The notes below the pieces were generated by a model. That model was not told the origin of the DNA. It ran no database searches and saw only the letters and a program-made list of their open reading frames with translations. 6,793 nucleotides of DNA from Bacteroidales bacterium (GTDB lineage Bacteria > Bacteroidota > Bacteroidia > Bacteroidales > UBA7960), in assembly GCA_007130545.1 (NCBI GenBank), contig SLSG01000253.1, positions 1 through 6,793 of the forward strand, in the 5' to 3' direction. Shown here one piece after another: positions 5,228 through 6,793 of the stretch; position 1 is the stretch's first letter, and every line of letters starts with the position of its first letter. The position numbers were made by a program, and so were the translations under genes.

Positions 5228-6793
5228 GAAAGGGTCTGTTATTACTGGCCGTGCTCAGCCCACTGCTCACTTCCGCACAACTTGTCGTTGAACCAGCTTC
5301 CCATGCCTTTCCGCCTTTACAGATACATACCTCATCTGCTGAACAATCTTTCACGATCATTAATGAGGGGAACACGGAGATCTCCCTGTTGCCTGGGGAT
5401 ATCCGGATGGCCTCCCAGGGGGCGCAAAGCTCCAGCCTGTCGGTGCTTACCTACAACCTTTGGTTTGACAGCCAGAACTGGCCCGCCAGATTCAGGCATA
5501 TGCTGGCTGAGATCCGGGAACTGGATCCGGACATCATTGGTCTGCAGGAAGTTATTCAACGTCCGCAACTTGAGAACCAGGCCAGATCCCTGGCCGACTC
5601 ACTGGGCTATTACTATTATTTTTCCTCACGCGACGAGGAGTCTTCCGGAACGCGTTTTGGCAACGCCATCGTATCCAGGTATCCCATCGAGGCGGCCCAC
5701 TGGCGGGCGCTGAACCCGCTGAATGATTACCGGACCGCCGTCCATGCGCAGATAAATGTAGACGGCAATGTCGTGGATTTTTACAACACCCACCTGCACA
5801 ACGCGGCTGTCAACGTTCATATCAGGGAAGAGCAGATGCTTGACCTGCTCGGCTTTATCGAATCCACGCAAAGCGGGGGTTTCGTGTTTGTAACCGGTGA
5901 CTTCAATGCAAATCCCGACTGGGAGGAGATGGAGCTGATGTACGAAAGCTTTTACGATGTATATCCCCTGTTCCACCCCAACCACCTCGAGCCAGAACAT
6001 GGCACCCTTAACTACCATCTCGGTCACCAGCAGCGAAGGATTGACTATATTCTGTTCGGGAAGGCCCGCAGTGAACTGCTCGACCCCACATCAGCCGCGG
6101 TGGTTCTCGACACCCCCGGGGAAGGCGGGATATGGGGGTCTGACCATTTCGGGGTTTTTGCTACATTCCGCATATTGTCGGATGCAGATGCATTTGTCAT
6201 CGGGCAGGTTCCGGATGAGATCCTGTTACAGCCTTCTGAAAGCGTTCAAATCGGACTCTCATTTGCCCCGTTCGCAACAGGCCTGCACGAAGCCAGGCTG
6301 ATTGTCGGTGACGCGGAAGTGCCGGTCAGCGGGGAGGGTTTTGACGCTACGGTCAGGCTGTTCCCCTGGGAAGAGTCTTTCACGGGGATTCCGCCGGGGC
6401 AGCTCCCCCTGGGATGGGAAGGGGACCCGGATCACTGGGCTGCTACAGAAACGGACCTCGCAGGGGGGACTTCACCGGAAATGACATTCACCGGCGTTTC
6501 CACCACATCAGGGGATTTCCGCTTGCTCGGTCCGATGATTGCGGTTGGCGGACTGGACAGTCTTGGATTGTCGTTCCGGCATGCAGTCTCCGGTGCTGGT
6601 GAAAACGGGGTGCACGTCCTGAGGGTAATGCGTATTGCAGATGACCAGTCTATCCTGTTGTGGGAATCTGAAGCCCGGGAAATTGCCGCACCAGAGGTGG
6701 TGACCATCACGATTGCCTCCAGCGGGCAAGGGACAGATGAAGGAATCATGCGCCTGGTCTGGGAGGTGGAAATGGCTGACGGGGGAACAGGGA
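5203..6793 (+). CDS. Secreted EEP-superfamily hydrolase with Ig-like and jelly-roll-like domains (3' partial)
   Basis: Probable exported metal-dependent phosphodiesterase, phosphatase or nuclease; 530 codons are visible and the frame is open at the right edge. The ATG at 5203 gives a clear type I signal peptide (MDHHYRTLRKGLLLLAVLSP, cleavage after LLTSA, residue 25). It overlaps the GH gene by 25 nt in another frame, suggesting translational coupling. The EEP catalytic set is complete: N85 (TYNL), E116 (LQEV), H197 (NTHLH), D233 and N235 (GDFN), D281 (RRIDYI), and D314-H315 (SDH), so residues about 79-323 should be active. Residues 27-69 (FTIINEGNTEISLLPGDI) look like the first half of an ASH/choice-of-anchor-D Ig-like domain, and 326-380 (LLQPSESVQIGLSFAPFATG, then VPVSGEGF) like its second half, so the catalytic domain seems nested. 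From about 388, ESFTGIPPGQLPLGW, AGGTSPEM and LGLSFRHAV resemble a cleaved-adhesin/choice-of-anchor-J jelly roll. A C-terminal sorting signal may lie beyond the window. Substrate cannot be read from sequence. Confidence 0.87.
   Translation, partial: MDHHYRTLRKGLLLLAVLSPLLTSAQLVVEPASHAFPPLQIHTSSAEQSFTIINEGNTEISLLPGDIRMASQGAQSSSLSVLTYNLWFDSQNWPARFRHMLAEIRELDPDIIGLQEVIQRPQLENQARSLADSLGYYYYFSSRDEESSGTRFGNAIVSRYPIEAAHWRALNPLNDYRTAVHAQINVDGNVVDFYNTHLHNAAVNVHIREEQMLDLLGFIESTQSGGFVFVTGDFNANPDWEEMELMYESFYDVYPLFHPNHLEPEHGTLNYHLGHQQRRIDYILFGKARSELLDPTSAAVVLDTPGEGGIWGSDHFGVFATFRILSDADAFVIGQVPDEILLQPSESVQIGLSFAPFATGLHEARLIVGDAEVPVSGEGFDATVRLFPWEESFTGIPPGQLPLGWEGDPDHWAATETDLAGGTSPEMTFTGVSTTSGDFRLLGPMIAVGGLDSLGLSFRHAVSGAGENGVHVLRVMRIADDQSILLWESEAREIAAPEVVTITIASSGQGTDEGIMRLVWEVEMADGGTG

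Noticed and set aside
5190..5240. A frameshift joining the GH and EEP proteins into one fusion
   Set aside because: The GH domain ends in a normal way and the EEP frame has its own ATG and complete signal peptide, so two overlapping genes explain the data better.
5282..5713. Plus-strand 143-codon frame beginning MSLNQLPMPF
   Set aside because: It is out of frame with the EEP protein, whose frame shows the complete catalytic motif set over the same bases; arginine/proline-rich translation typical of a shadow frame.
5957..6602. Several short plus-strand frames in the right part of the window
   Set aside because: All overlap the EEP gene in another frame and have no recognisable domains.
1..6793. 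CRISPR arrays, tRNA/rRNA genes, intact insertion sequences
   Set aside because: No regularly spaced repeat series, no cloverleaf-like or rRNA-like segment and no transposase were found; the only repeat hinting at a mobile element is the 44-bp block before the GH gene.

Overview
The window looks like a stretch of a Bacteroidota (Bacteroidetes) chromosome of moderate GC. Three things point there: a membrane-anchored beta-propeller / Y_Y_Y / LuxR-type regulator, a lipoprotein of the 'glucoamylase' (PF10091, GH144-type) family, and promoter-like TTG-N19/20-TAnnTTTG elements with no clear Shine-Dalgarno sequences. No genus can be assigned. All genes lie on the + strand, and no RNA gene, CRISPR array or intact mobile element was seen.

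Layout: (1) 2-679, the 3' part of a class III-like polyphosphate kinase 2 (PPK2), cut by the left edge. (2) 714-3578, a 954-residue regulator with a signal peptide, a periplasmic propeller, a degenerate Y_Y_Y domain, one membrane helix, a cytoplasmic linker and a LuxR/GerE helix-turn-helix. A good Bacteroidota promoter match sits over the 3' end of the PPK2 gene. (3) 3579-3802, a 224-bp intergenic region with two hairpins, a second promoter candidate and a 22-bp-period direct repeat. (4) 3803-5227, a probable lipoprotein of the GH144-type family (beta-1,2-glucan hydrolysis is the best-known activity). (5) 5203-6793, a secreted endonuclease/exonuclease/phosphatase (EEP) superfamily protein that starts inside the GH gene (25-nt overlap), runs off the right edge, and carries Ig-like and jelly-roll-like domains.

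How they may work together (inference): the membrane regulator senses a glycan-derived ligand and controls the downstream GH-EEP pair, whose overlap suggests co-transcription and translational coupling. The GH would cut a glucan at the cell surface or in the periplasm. The EEP protein is a phosphodiesterase/phosphatase or nuclease candidate and may act on the same material. The PPK2 gene appears to be an independent housekeeping neighbour.

The most unusual point is the architecture of the EEP protein: its catalytic domain appears to be inserted into the middle of an Ig-like ASH/choice-of-anchor-D domain, with the two halves of that domain flanking it.
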